Notes: a model not told the origin generated them from the letters alone. Shown: positions 32,468 to 42,422, counted from the stretch's first letter. The stretch is 64,000 bases of DNA from CALZKI01 sp964567585 (GCA_964567585.1 CAZMND010000001.1:1-64000), one strand, 5' to 3'. A program made the numbers and translations.

Positions 32468-34288
32468 TTAATATTCTGAATCAACATAATCTATGAAATC
32501 TTCAAAATCATTATCTTCTATGCCCTGTTCCCACTGCTTTTTAAGCCAAAAATGAACAAGTCCACTTACCACATCTTCCTCATATAATTTTTCAATATAA
32601 TCTATATCCGTGTTTTTATAGAACGAACCAGCCCATTCCTTTTCTACTCCCGAAATAAATGCCGAAATATTTTTATGTGCAACGACTTTTTCTGCCAAAT
32701 CAACAGTTAACGTATCTTTCACCTCTTTTGCTAAATCTTTTGGTAAAAATACAGTCTGTATTTCATTCAAATCTAATAATGATTCATAATCAAAATTCGT
32801 TGCAAAGCAATCTAAATAACATACTTGCAAATTTTTCATTTCCTCAAAAGATGCCTTTTTTGATGATTCCCAGACAACTTCTTTTCCTTGCAAACATAAA
32901 TATTTAATAGTTTGACTTTTTAAAACACTTTCCAATTCTCCTGAAGCCCCATCAATAAATAATGTTTCCAGAGAAGACATATCTTCAATGTTTTCATAGC
33001 AGTCATAATTTCCGACTATCACATTGTTATCACGGTAAAGTTTTAAATCAGATAAAGAACATACCTCTTTACCTAAATTTCCCCAATAAATTTGATTATC
33101 CTCATCGTTTTTTCCATAAGTATACAAACCAAGTGTAAGTTCTTTAACATCCTTTAATTTGCTAATGAAGTCAGCCGATGACGGACTACAATTGTCTAAG
33201 GATACTTCGCGCAGTTCTTTACATTTAGCAATGTCCGATAAATCCCCTTGAAATCCACATAAATTCAGCACTTGCAAATATTCAAACTCTGCTAATGTAT
33301 CCAGATTTCTTGGTTCTACACCTACATAATTAACGCTACCATCTGTAGGTGTTATTGCCTTATATCCTGACACTCCATTGATTGATAAAGTAACTAAGTT
33401 ATCAAATCTTTCTAATACAGAAAAATCAAAATATTCTCCTTGATATTTAATAATAATATCTTCTGTATTATCACTAAGCATACTCAATTTCTCAATGATC
33501 TCTTCTTCATTGCCTTCTAATACAGGGAAAACGCCTTCATAACCATCCCCATATGAAATACTATCGAAATCTTTATACATAGTTTCATATCCTTCAAAAT
33601 CATAATCCCACGAATCATTATACTCAGCTGCATCACTAACGTTATACACAAGCCTTGTTCCAAAACCAGCTGCATAAATACATTCTTTATTCATATAGTC
33701 ATCATCTGCTTGATAAAATTCAATATCTTTATTTCTCGTCTCAGCCAGCATAGCCTCTTTCATATGTTCATCTACGTACATTCCCAAATCCAAATATTCT
33801 AATTTAGGTAATTCAGCTAATATATCAGCCCAATATTTATATCCAAGATTACCAATACTTCTTGTATTCTTTATTCCAAGATTACATGGCACACTTAGTT
33901 TCTTTAATTTTTTACAGTTTGTAATCGCTTCTAAATTAGCTATCGTATCACAATGTATATACATATTCAGAGTTAACTCCTCTAAATTAGTAAAATATTG
34001 TAAATCCGTTAAATCTACATATCCTGTATAAACCGGAAGTTGCCTATCATCCAATATAGTAGGATTATAAGCGCTACTGATAACTAATTCTTCAATCTCT
34101 GCAACTTCTTCATATGTAATTTCTTCATCCCAGTCTATTCCCAACTCTTCTCTAACGCAGCGTTCTACCAGAAAATCTTCAAATTCCATTGTTCCTGTTT
34201 TTTTGACACTTCCATTCGAGCAACCAATGATTCCAAAACATGATACTACCATCAATACTACTGCCAAATATCTATACTTGAATTTCAT
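32468..34288 (-). CDS. Leucine-rich-repeat-like lipoprotein
   Basis: 606 residues. Lipobox GIIGC near residue 23. From about residue 80 the sequence has irregular leucine-rich repeats: LTDLQYFTNLEELTLNM, ITNCKKLKKLSVPC, LAELPKLEYLDLGM, LERFDNLVTLSING, LAEFEYLQVLNLCG and IAKCKELREVSLDN. These form curved solenoids used for binding. The C-terminal 60 residues are helical and acidic. It should be anchored on the outer face of the membrane. GAGGAG precedes the ATG. Confidence 0.75.
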   Translation of the reverse strand: MKFKYRYLAVVLMVVSCFGIIGCSNGSVKKTGTMEFEDFLVERCVREELGIDWDEEITYEEVAEIEELVISSAYNPTILDDRQLPVYTGYVDLTDLQYFTNLEELTLNMYIHCDTIANLEAITNCKKLKKLSVPCNLGIKNTRSIGNLGYKYWADILAELPKLEYLDLGMYVDEHMKEAMLAETRNKDIEFYQADDDYMNKECIYAAGFGTRLVYNVSDAAEYNDSWDYDFEGYETMYKDFDSISYGDGYEGVFPVLEGNEEEIIEKLSMLSDNTEDIIIKYQGEYFDFSVLERFDNLVTLSINGVSGYKAITPTDGSVNYVGVEPRNLDTLAEFEYLQVLNLCGFQGDLSDIAKCKELREVSLDNCSPSSADFISKLKDVKELTLGLYTYGKNDEDNQIYWGNLGKEVCSLSDLKLYRDNNVIVGNYDCYENIEDMSSLETLFIDGASGELESVLKSQTIKYLCLQGKEVVWESSKKASFEEMKNLQVCYLDCFATNFDYESLLDLNEIQTVFLPKDLAKEVKDTLTVDLAEKVVAHKNISAFISGVEKEWAGSFYKNTDIDYIEKLYEEDVVSGLVHFWLKKQWEQGIEDNDFEDFIDYVDSEY

Positions 34289-34306
34289 CTATCTATTCTC
34301 CTCGTA

Positions 34307-34544
34307 TTATTTTATTTCTTCAGTCACATATCCAACCTTGTCATATTCACCTGTTCCTTTTGTATAAAAATATGTGTTTTCTTCATCTAATAAAATAATT
34401 CCATCTCTGCAACAAGGAATATATGCAAACTGATATGTATGTACTTCATGCAACTTATCCCTCGACTGTCAAATACTTTGAAACCTCGTTAAAATAAATA
34501 TCGGGGCACATTGAAATATTGTAATTACGTACAAATCTTGCCAT
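34307..34544 (-). pseudogene. Frameshifted remnant of a small protein gene
   Basis: A start with ribosome site GGAGG opens MARFVRNYNISMCPDIYFNEVSK and stops after 29 codons. Another frame then reads SRDKLHEVHTYQFAYIPCC and on through DGIILLDEENTYFY to TEEIK, ending just before the LRR lipoprotein. A third frame supplies GFKVFDSR directly before, and removing two G residues at the GAGGGAT near 34466 would join the latter two. A translated gene of about 75 codons seems to have decayed. Function unknown. Confidence 0.45.
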
Positions 34545-34560
34545 CTCGTTCCTCCACTTT

Positions 34561-35151
34561 CTAAATATTCTCGTCTCCTAAAAACATTTTCCGTTGCTTT
34601 TTGCTCAGAATATATTTACCTTTTCTATCCTTTACTTTTCCGAGTACAATAAAGAGTGCCAACAACATACCAATCACAGGTAAAACACCCATAAATTGCA
34701 ATTTATCATATATTATTAAAGCAAAATTTAAAACAAATGCTAAAATGCCTAATATCGGTCTTCCAAGGAAAAAGAATGGCAATCCAAACGAAACGCCCAA
34801 GCAGGATAATAACGCCTCTGACTGTTTTATTTCAGAAACACCCACACTGTATTTGTCCTTTAGTTTCTGCATTTTCTCCAAATCGCACTGATGCTGTTCA
34901 TGAATAGCATCTAAAACATCTAAATTATCATTTATATTTTTAAATGTTTTTTGTTTAACGTTATATGCTCTCTGACATGCACCACACACAACAAATGTTG
35001 AATTAGTAAAACATAACCACGGAATAAACATAATTGTAGACTTTGTCTTATTTTTCACCTTAATATATGTACTTCTTCGACCACAATTCGGACAAGCCAC
35101 ATTATCAATGGTTCCGCAGGATTTATTATAAGTCTCAATGCTATATATCAT
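34561..35151 (-). CDS. Zinc-ribbon membrane protein
   Basis: 196 residues. An N-terminal zinc ribbon (CPNCGR...CGAC, about residues 19-60) surrounds a hydrophobic stretch, a coiled region follows (LDAIHEQHQCDLEKMQKLKDKY), and two membrane helices lie near 113-165 (LGVSFGLPFFFLGRPILGILAFVLNFALIIYD; FMGVLPVIGMLLALFIVLG). The end is basic. Function unknown. AGAGG precedes the ATG. It sits between the FHA membrane gene and the lipoproteins in cluster 2. Confidence 0.65.
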   Translation of the reverse strand: MIYSIETYNKSCGTIDNVACPNCGRRSTYIKVKNKTKSTIMFIPWLCFTNSTFVVCGACQRAYNVKQKTFKNINDNLDVLDAIHEQHQCDLEKMQKLKDKYSVGVSEIKQSEALLSCLGVSFGLPFFFLGRPILGILAFVLNFALIIYDKLQFMGVLPVIGMLLALFIVLGKVKDRKGKYILSKKQRKMFLGDENI

Positions 35152-35165
35152 TTTATGCCTCTTTC

Positions 35166-35306
35166 TTACTGCTTTATCAGGTTAACAATATCATCAAACG
35201 AACTGTCTGTAATTCCTTCAGCACATTGCTTTTTATTCCAATAATACCCGATTCCACAAAACACATTCGCATCATAAAGCTTTAACCATAATTTATTTTT
35301 GTCCAT
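35166..35306 (-). CDS. 46-residue small protein
   Basis: The frame MDKNKLWLKLYDANVFCGIG...SFDDIVNLIKQ lies in the 170 bases between two cluster 2 genes, on the same strand, 13 bases after one and 14 before the next. A GGAG lies about 18 bases upstream, which is too far to be strong. Codon use fits the neighbours. Function unknown. Confidence 0.5.
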   Translation of the reverse strand: MDKNKLWLKLYDANVFCGIGYYWNKKQCAEGITDSSFDDIVNLIKQ

Positions 35307-35319
35307 CTACTTTATTTCT

Positions 35320-36120
35320 CTACTCCAGCACAAAAACATTTTTATCGTCTATACTCAATATTTCACCTGCTTTAAATTCATTCAACTCATTTGCTTTCAG
35401 TCGTTTTCCGTCTGCCCTAAACGTTCCATTGGTAGAAAAATCGAATACTTTATACACTTCATTGTCGGCATCGTACGAAATACTGCAGTGCTGTCGGCTG
35501 ATTCTTTCACCACTGTAAATCAACTGACACGTTTCTTTGTCCCGGCCCAAAACAATAGGCGCTTTTCCAACAACCACTCGTGCACCTGCATATTCACCTG
35601 ACAAACACGTAATTGCACCTTCTTTAATGACTTTAACTATATCTTTTTTCTTCTTTTTGTCACATATCAAAAGAACAATGCAAAGAATAACAACCGCCAC
35701 AGCCGCATCTATATATCCCCATACTCCTATACCCACGCTAGCTTTATAAAAGCTATTGCCGTCTGCAAATTGGTTTTTCCATACGCCTACACAATATCCC
35801 CACCAGCTGCATTGAATGATACTAAGAATCATAGCAATCACTGTTGCAAACTTCTTTTTTATCCAGATAAGCACGCATATCAACACATTTAATACAAGAT
35901 GCACGATAATTATAATGCGGAATAAATCAAGTGCTTCTTTTTCACCTACAATCTCCATTCCGATATCATATAAACTGTTTGTATCTAACATATCTGCAAA
36001 GCTGGCAGACATCTCTACACCAATTGTTTTAACCGTGAGAATTGGTAAAAAAGTGCATATACACGAAAGTATAATAAAGCAGGTTAATATTAAGCGAAAT
36101 ACTCTTACTTTATTTTTCAT
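35320..36120 (-). CDS. Four-helix membrane protein with C-terminal FHA domain
   Basis: 266 residues. Membrane helices lie at about 8-30, 65-85, 92-112 and 132-152, with a short basic segment after. An FHA domain (about 175-264) has LGRDKETCQ, ISRQHCSI and FSTNGTFRADG. GGAGG lies nine bases before the ATG, inside the end of the preceding FHA gene, with an 11-base overlap. It would bring phosphothreonine partners to the membrane. Its role is otherwise unknown. Confidence 0.8.
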   Translation of the reverse strand: MKNKVRVFRLILTCFIILSCICTFLPILTVKTIGVEMSASFADMLDTNSLYDIGMEIVGEKEALDLFRIIIIVHLVLNVLICVLIWIKKKFATVIAMILSIIQCSWWGYCVGVWKNQFADGNSFYKASVGIGVWGYIDAAVAVVILCIVLLICDKKKKKDIVKVIKEGAITCLSGEYAGARVVVGKAPIVLGRDKETCQLIYSGERISRQHCSISYDADNEVYKVFDFSTNGTFRADGKRLKANELNEFKAGEILSIDDKNVFVLE

Positions 36121-36727
36121 CCATTATGTCCTCCCAACAGAACTGCTCATCGCAGCATGGGATTAACATAAGTTTTGTATCTCCGATTAATAAAATATCA
36201 TTCTTTTTCATCTGCTGATTATTAAGCACAACCTCATCATTCAAATAGAATAATTCTTTTGATTCACCCGGCTGTGCAATAAACATTCTTGATTTTGGCT
36301 CGTAAATCAAAATCGCATGCTTATTCCTAGAAACTTTATTATCTTTTGCGAGAACAACGTCCATATCCTTTGCACGGCCGATAAAGTTTTTACCGCTTGT
36401 TAAAGCAAAACATTCACCAAAAGTTTCACCATTTACGCCAACAAGCCAGCCAACACATGGTTCAGAACCGGCCGCATCATCATAAAAGCGAACTGTTTTT
36501 CCCATATCATCATCATCTGCAATACTTGTTGTTGAAGCAGCCACAGCATCTTTCAAACTTAAAGTTTCATTAGTTGCCGTCTGAACAGTATTTCTTTCCT
36601 CACCTTTTACTTCGTGTTCGATTGAGATAGTCACTTCTCTGTCGTCCTCATTCGGAGCACAGTGCGGGCACTGTGTAAATTTGTCTCCATCATAAAAATG
36701 TCCTCTGTCACATCTAACTAAATTCAT
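36110..36727 (-). CDS. Zinc-ribbon FHA adaptor protein
   Basis: 205 residues, paralogue of the cluster 1 adaptor at 14644-15297. CDRGHFYD...CPHC forms the zinc ribbon, a Thr/Ser-rich linker follows, and the FHA domain spans about 100-200 (FIGRAKDMDV, VSRNKHAIL, PGESKELFYLNDE). Both paralogues share the final pattern FCW or FTW near the end and the same non-standard third FHA loop, so binding may differ from canonical FHA. It is encoded just after the PASTA kinase. Confidence 0.82.
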   Translation of the reverse strand: MNLVRCDRGHFYDGDKFTQCPHCAPNEDDREVTISIEHEVKGEERNTVQTATNETLSLKDAVAASTTSIADDDDMGKTVRFYDDAAGSEPCVGWLVGVNGETFGECFALTSGKNFIGRAKDMDVVLAKDNKVSRNKHAILIYEPKSRMFIAQPGESKELFYLNDEVVLNNQQMKKNDILLIGDTKLMLIPCCDEQFCWEDIMDEK

Positions 36728-36752
36728 ATTTGTATCCTCCTGTTATGTATAA

Positions 36753-39647
36753 TTATTTTTCTTTGTAGCGGTATTCTTTTCTCTTTTCTACTTTTGTAGT
36801 TGAATTATTTAAAACTTCATCTTCTGAGCGCTGCCACTCTGACCATTTAGAGTAAATGTATTTCTTGGTATGGGTTCTTGTACGATATTTGTATACAGTT
36901 CTGGTATCAATCTGTTTGCAGGTCGCTGACTCTGTCTTCTTATCTCCAAAGCCTGACTGACTACTTGGTGTGTAGCGTGAATAATAGTAATAATAGTAAC
37001 CATCGGTAACGGTATACATATTTACTGCTGGTTCAAAAGTTCTTTTCTGCCCAGCATCAACATTATTGTACCAAATATTTTTGCCACAACATGGATCATT
37101 ATGATACCCATATATCCTATAACCTTTATACTGAGACGCTCCTATATCCTGCAAAGGACTATCTAAATAAACTATCTTATAATGGCTGTTTGACATTGTA
37201 TTGTCAGCACTAGCTATAGCCCCATTGCTATAATGCCAATATACATATTTTTCTACTGCAGGTTTTGTATAAGCATACACCGCTTTCCTCAGTTCTGTAT
37301 TTGTACCATCCGCACTTTCATACGAACTACCATTCCATCTCACTTCATGTCTTTCCTGTGTCCAACCACCCGGAATAGATGTACCTTCACCGTTTTCCTT
37401 GGTGTAATACTGATAGTTGTATTGTGTAATCGGATCACTTACATCTACTATATCTGACTCTGCCGGCGGATTTGCTGTTATATCTGACCAGCTTCCATAA
37501 TCACTGTATTCATCTATTTCCTGTTCCAAAGTCCATCCCTGACTTGCAAGTGTAGAATCTGTTGTAGCAGGAAGTGTTGTTTTGTTCTGTATATACCACA
37601 CATCACGAGTTTCAATCTCATACTTACTTGAATTCACGCCTGCCGGTAAAGAATCTACCCAATCGGACCATGCTGTATTTTTAGCCGGTTCTGTACCGGA
37701 ACTTACTACGATTTCAATGGTTGTACCCATATCCACAAGAGTATCTTTTTCAATTCCCTGTGTAATAACAACACCCTGTTTTACTGTAGCACTGTATTCA
37801 TACTTCACGCTTACCATTAAGCCCGCATTACTAATCATCTGTTTTGCATTTGCTTCTGTTTCATACTGAACGTATGGTACACGAACCTGTTCTTTTCCAA
37901 GGCTGACTACAACAGTAACGCTATCCCCCTGATGTAATACAGTTCCTGACGGAACAGACTGTGAAATAACTTTATCTTTTGCTACTTTCATATCATAAAC
38001 AGATGTTTCAATAGATAAATATAGGCCTAGTTCTTCCATCTTCTTTTGTGCCTGTGCATAAGTTAATTTAGTTAAATCTGGCATACTAACTTCTGCCTTA
38101 TTATCAATTCCGGAAATACCTGTAGAAACCTGAAGAACAATGGTATCTCCTTTAGCTATCTTCTCATCTGCAGCCACGCTTTGAGTTGCAATCGTGCCCG
38201 GAGTACTCATACTTTCAATTTCTTCAATGGTATACTTAATTCCGTTGGTATCAAGCCATGCAATAGCTTCTTCTTTGGTTTTTCCTACTAAAGATGTCAT
38301 AAATACCGATTCTTTACCTGCACTGATAACGACTTCCAAAACAGTATCTTCTTCTACTACATCTCCGCATGTGATATTCTGGGAAAGTATGATTCCTTCT
38401 TCGATTTCATCAGAATATTCTTTTCCCACAATCTGGATTTTAAGTTTCTTGTTGGAAGACTTAGCTTCTGCTACTTCCACAGTCGTGTTAACTACGTTTG
38501 GAACCATAGTGTTTCCGGCCGTCACAATAACAGGACTTAAGTTGCCTTCTCTAAAGCTGATAACACCCGTCAGCATAAGTACAAAAAATGTAGTAATTAA
38601 AGCAGCTGCAAAACCAACAGATGTTTTCGCCCACATAGGCCACTTACCAACATCGCGTTTTTCCTTCGCAACTGCCAGTTTTACGACAGTTTTCTGGGAA
38701 GTTAATTCCTCTTCGAAGGCTTCCATAGAAGGTGTTCTTTCCTCGATTTTTAAGTTCATAGCATTCATAACAGCTGTTTCAATGTTTTTATCTACTTTAG
38801 TGCCAAGCTTTGACAGGGATTTTAATTCATCTTTTCCCATTCGCTCCATAGCATCTTCCGGCACAATTCCGGTTAATGCATAATACATAGTTGACGCCAG
38901 CGCATATACATCTGTCCATGGTCCCTGGTCACCCCTGCTTTGATACTGTTCCACTGGCGCATATCCCGGTTTAATCAATACCGATAAACTCTTACTATGT
39001 GTTGATGTGGCAAATCTGGATGCACCAAAGTCAATCAAACTCACCTTTCCATCTTTCGAAATCATAATGTTATCCGGTGAAATATCTCTGTGGATAATCC
39101 CAATTTCATGCACTTCCTTTAATGCCGAAACGACAGGAAGAATAAAGTTAAGTGTATCCTCTACACTCATCTTTCCGTCTCTTTCCAATTTACTTTTTAA
39201 TGTTTCGCCATCTATATATTCCATGATGATGTAAGCAGTATCGTTATAATGAAAGCTGTCATAAATATGTACAACGCCTTCTGTATCCTGAAATTTTGCC
39301 AGACGCTTTGCTTCGTCCATAAACTTTTCAATTCCAGACTGGAACTGTTCTTTTCTTTCCCCATCATAAATGGTTACCTGAGTCTGTCCCGGTACACGGG
39401 TAGAAAATTCGCCCGGTAAATATTCTTTAATTGCTACTTTTCGCTCTAATTCCGCATCATAGCCAATATAGGTAACGCCAAACCCGCCGTATCCTAAGGT
39501 TTTTCCAACAATATATCTTTTTGCAAGAATACTGCCCGGTTCCATATGATATACCTCAGCCGGCATGGTACCTTCTTCATATCCGCAATGCGGACACAGA
39601 GTTTGGTTCTCATCAAACTCTTCCATACATCCCATACACTTTTTCAT
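36753..39647 (-). CDS. PASTA-domain Ser/Thr kinase with unusual C-terminal ectodomain
   Basis: 964 residues. Zinc ribbon CMGC...CPHC (4-21), kinase domain about 44-315 (GYGGFG 52-57, K74, HRDISPDN from 186, DFG 207-209), membrane helix 342-362, then four PASTA repeats at about 380-444, 448-509, 519-583 and 588-650. PASTA units bind muropeptides in PrkC/PknB kinases. The last 310 residues are rich in Trp and Tyr with WSDW and WSEW motifs and end in a basic YRYKEK stretch, which is not found in standard PrkC. The catalytic loop has Ser in place of the usual Lys. No PP2C of the prkC/prpC type adjoins it directly. Confidence 0.88.
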   Translation of the reverse strand: MKKCMGCMEEFDENQTLCPHCGYEEGTMPAEVYHMEPGSILAKRYIVGKTLGYGGFGVTYIGYDAELERKVAIKEYLPGEFSTRVPGQTQVTIYDGERKEQFQSGIEKFMDEAKRLAKFQDTEGVVHIYDSFHYNDTAYIIMEYIDGETLKSKLERDGKMSVEDTLNFILPVVSALKEVHEIGIIHRDISPDNIMISKDGKVSLIDFGASRFATSTHSKSLSVLIKPGYAPVEQYQSRGDQGPWTDVYALASTMYYALTGIVPEDAMERMGKDELKSLSKLGTKVDKNIETAVMNAMNLKIEERTPSMEAFEEELTSQKTVVKLAVAKEKRDVGKWPMWAKTSVGFAAALITTFFVLMLTGVISFREGNLSPVIVTAGNTMVPNVVNTTVEVAEAKSSNKKLKIQIVGKEYSDEIEEGIILSQNITCGDVVEEDTVLEVVISAGKESVFMTSLVGKTKEEAIAWLDTNGIKYTIEEIESMSTPGTIATQSVAADEKIAKGDTIVLQVSTGISGIDNKAEVSMPDLTKLTYAQAQKKMEELGLYLSIETSVYDMKVAKDKVISQSVPSGTVLHQGDSVTVVVSLGKEQVRVPYVQYETEANAKQMISNAGLMVSVKYEYSATVKQGVVITQGIEKDTLVDMGTTIEIVVSSGTEPAKNTAWSDWVDSLPAGVNSSKYEIETRDVWYIQNKTTLPATTDSTLASQGWTLEQEIDEYSDYGSWSDITANPPAESDIVDVSDPITQYNYQYYTKENGEGTSIPGGWTQERHEVRWNGSSYESADGTNTELRKAVYAYTKPAVEKYVYWHYSNGAIASADNTMSNSHYKIVYLDSPLQDIGASQYKGYRIYGYHNDPCCGKNIWYNNVDAGQKRTFEPAVNMYTVTDGYYYYYYSRYTPSSQSGFGDKKTESATCKQIDTRTVYKYRTRTHTKKYIYSKWSEWQRSEDEVLNNSTTKVEKRKEYRYKEK

Positions 39648-39665
39648 AATCTATTTCTCCCGTCT

Positions 39666-41573
39666 TTAATAAAATGTCGGTTGCTTACCGAGTTCTTCAA
39701 ATTCTGCATTTATTTCAACAAATGTTTCATATTGTTCTTTGTTAAGCGGTTGTCCGTACTCAATGGAGTTGCCACTATGAGATTTGGTGGTCAGATTATA
39801 CTGGGTTCCATCAGATAACAAATATTTTAAAAACATAACTGATGCATTTTTTTCTGCCATTTGTAAATTATCCTCCATACTGAAATATGTAACAAATTTA
39901 CAATCAGCATTTTTAATCGGTTTTAATGCGTATTTAGCAGGTAAAGCTTTCTGTACTGCAAAATAACTCGTGGTATATGCACTGATATAATCGCTCCCGC
40001 CTGCCAGAAATTCATTCATTTCCTGCTTCGTCGGTCCATACAACAAATCAATAGCAGAAGGAGTAACCAAATCTTCACTTGATATAGTTGTATTAATATA
40101 AGCCACTGGGAAAGCAAATGATACCGGAATCTTTAAGAGTTTATCCTCATTTTTCTTATACTCTTTAAGTCCAAAGTAATCATCCAAATCCAGCTTGTCA
40201 TATACTTTATCAAGTGTAGCCGCATCTTCTAAATAAACTATTGACAAATCCGTACTTTCAAAAATTTCCGGCATTTCTCCGTTTTTCCCGGCCTCTTTTA
40301 AACGCTCACCATACTCATTTACCGGAATTGCTTCTACATCGATTTCAACTTGTGGATAACTTTCACAGAAGTCATCAACAATATCCTGAAACGTGCTTTC
40401 CACAGCCTTTTCTTCTCCCGCTTCTGCCTGAACCCACATAGTCAGATTTGCAGGTCTTAACACTGTTTCTGCCCTTTTTATATAAAAGATAATTCCCCCG
40501 ATTGCAGCGCTGATAAGTAAAAAAAGTGTGACAAATAATACACCGACTTTACGCTTGTTTTTACGGCTCTTAAGTTCCGCATCCACACTCTTAACAATCT
40601 TCTTTTCCTGTAATGCTTGCTTAAATTCTTCAGTATTCTGGAAACGCAATTCCGGTTGCATCGCCATGGCACGCATTATGATGTTATTTACTTTATCGCT
40701 GATTTGCGGATTCAATTCTTTCGGTTCTACCAGACACTCCTCTTTAATTCGATTGGTGGATTCTTCTGGCATAACACCTGTCAATGCCCTATACATCATT
40801 GCACCTACCGCATACAAATCCGTAAACGGTCCCTGTTTACTCTTACTTTTATACTGTTCTGTAGGTGCAAATCCCGGTTTTAAAACTACCGTTAAATTTG
40901 TTTCCGTATCACCTTTCGAAAATCTGGCTGCACCAAAATCCATCAATTTCACATTATCAAAGGTGTTATTCTTACCCATTATCAACATAACGTTATCAGG
41001 TGCAACATCTCGATGAATAATTCCTGCTTTATGGATATCCTTTAACGCATCCAAAACTGCTAAAATAATCTGTGTCACAATAGTTTCAGGTACAATTCCA
41101 CCGTTTTGTTTAATAAAGGCTTTAAAGGAAATTCCATACATATATTCCATAACACAATAAGCTGTATTGTTTTCTTCAAAATAGTTATATGTATTTACAA
41201 TATGCGGGTGAGAGCTGAATCTGGCCATATTTCTGGCTTCTTCCAAAAATCGGTCCATACCCACGCGATATTCTTTTTCTCTCTTTTTTGCATAAATATA
41301 CACTTTTTTTTCTCCGGGCACTCTGGATACCAATGTAGCCGGATAATATTCTTTGATAGCTACCATTTTTTCCAGTGTACTATCCCAGGCCCTATATACG
41401 ACACCAAACCCTCCGGCACCTACTACCGTTCCAATCACATATCTTCCTGCCAGGATTGTTCCCGGATATAAATGATAAATTTCCTTTGGTTTAGTCCCTT
41501 TCACATAACCACAATGAGGACAAGTTTCAATTCCGTCTTCCATTATTTCCATACAATTCAAACAACGTTCCAT
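39666..41573 (-). CDS. Ser/Thr kinase with extracellular solute-binding-like domain
   Basis: 635 residues. Zinc ribbon CLNC...CPHC (4-21), kinase domain about 44-325 (GAGGFGVVY, K74, HRDVAPDN from 187, DFG 212-214), membrane helix 342-366, and an outer part (376-635) that reads like a family 1 solute-binding protein: LTMWVQAEAGEEKAVESTFQDIVDDFCESYPQVEIDVEAIP and later PEIFESTDL and KIPVSFAFPVAYINT. This would be a kinase that responds to a small ligand, perhaps a sugar. Fusion of this kind is unusual. It is in the middle of cluster 2. Confidence 0.83.
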   Translation of the reverse strand: MERCLNCMEIMEDGIETCPHCGYVKGTKPKEIYHLYPGTILAGRYVIGTVVGAGGFGVVYRAWDSTLEKMVAIKEYYPATLVSRVPGEKKVYIYAKKREKEYRVGMDRFLEEARNMARFSSHPHIVNTYNYFEENNTAYCVMEYMYGISFKAFIKQNGGIVPETIVTQIILAVLDALKDIHKAGIIHRDVAPDNVMLIMGKNNTFDNVKLMDFGAARFSKGDTETNLTVVLKPGFAPTEQYKSKSKQGPFTDLYAVGAMMYRALTGVMPEESTNRIKEECLVEPKELNPQISDKVNNIIMRAMAMQPELRFQNTEEFKQALQEKKIVKSVDAELKSRKNKRKVGVLFVTLFLLISAAIGGIIFYIKRAETVLRPANLTMWVQAEAGEEKAVESTFQDIVDDFCESYPQVEIDVEAIPVNEYGERLKEAGKNGEMPEIFESTDLSIVYLEDAATLDKVYDKLDLDDYFGLKEYKKNEDKLLKIPVSFAFPVAYINTTISSEDLVTPSAIDLLYGPTKQEMNEFLAGGSDYISAYTTSYFAVQKALPAKYALKPIKNADCKFVTYFSMEDNLQMAEKNASVMFLKYLLSDGTQYNLTTKSHSGNSIEYGQPLNKEQYETFVEINAEFEELGKQPTFY

Positions 41574-41595
41574 ACTTTTTCTCTCTCTTTATCTT

Positions 41596-42408
41596 TTATT
41601 CATATGACATCATAATTACAGTTGTATTATCTTTGTGTTTCTTCGGTGAATCTTCCACCGCCTGAATCAGGTTTTCAACTGATATATCAACACTTTCATA
41701 ACTTTTAAAAAGAATCTCTTCTATTGTTTCTTTTTTCAAACATTTATATAGTCCGTCACTACACAGAAGAATCCGATCATCATACATCAACTCAAAAGGT
41801 TTTTGGGGTACATCTATCATTTCAAGAGTTCCCATTCCAATGTAACTGACCAATGCTTCAAATTTATTCTGCGCTTCTAAAAATTCTTCTTCGGAAATTT
41901 CACCGTTAACCATCTTTTTTTCCATTTTGTAACCATAATTGTGATCTCTGGTAACGCATTGCATTTCATTTCCTCGCAAAACATAAATTCGGCTGTCACC
42001 AACTGATAACCAATACATCCTGCTATCTATGACAATGACTGCAACAACGGTTGTTCCTGCATCCAAACGTTTTCCCCTCTCGTCCTGTAACGAGTATACC
42101 AATCTGTCCATTTGCCTAGCTTCTTCCATTAAAAAACCGGGAACATCCAAACCATCCCAATTTTCAAAGTCACTTGCCAATTTCTCTACAGCTTTTTGAC
42201 TGGCCCTTTCGCCATATTCCATTCCACCCATTCCATCACAAACTACTGCCAACTTTGCAACATCTGTTTCCGATACAAAATACGCATCCTGTTGACAATC
42301 TCTTGTTCCAATTATGGACTTTGCAGCAATATGTATTTGTACTTCTCTTGGGATTTTTATGGTTACAATATCATCCTGAGAATCATAATCATTCATATAT
42401 CCATCCAA
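41596..42408 (-). CDS. PP2C-family Ser/Thr phosphatase
   Basis: 270 residues, soluble. Metal motifs: GTRDCQQDAYFV, VVCDGMGGMEYG, WLSVGDSRIYVL and LLCSDGLYKCL. It is a relative of the membrane-bound PP2C of cluster 1 (shared VNGEISxEE and SYIGMGxLExID segments) but has no membrane helix. It should reverse the kinases encoded on either side. AAGGAG lies four bases before the ATG at 42408, and another ATG four codons later is possible. Confidence 0.9.
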   Translation of the reverse strand: MDGYMNDYDSQDDIVTIKIPREVQIHIAAKSIIGTRDCQQDAYFVSETDVAKLAVVCDGMGGMEYGERASQKAVEKLASDFENWDGLDVPGFLMEEARQMDRLVYSLQDERGKRLDAGTTVVAVIVIDSRMYWLSVGDSRIYVLRGNEMQCVTRDHNYGYKMEKKMVNGEISEEEFLEAQNKFEALVSYIGMGTLEMIDVPQKPFELMYDDRILLCSDGLYKCLKKETIEEILFKSYESVDISVENLIQAVEDSPKKHKDNTTVIMMSYE

Positions 42409-42422
42409 CTCCTTTGCAAAAG

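Noticed and set aside
38194..38883. Long plus-strand frame opposite the PASTA kinase
   Set aside because: It is antisense to conserved kinase and PASTA sequence and has no protein-family features.
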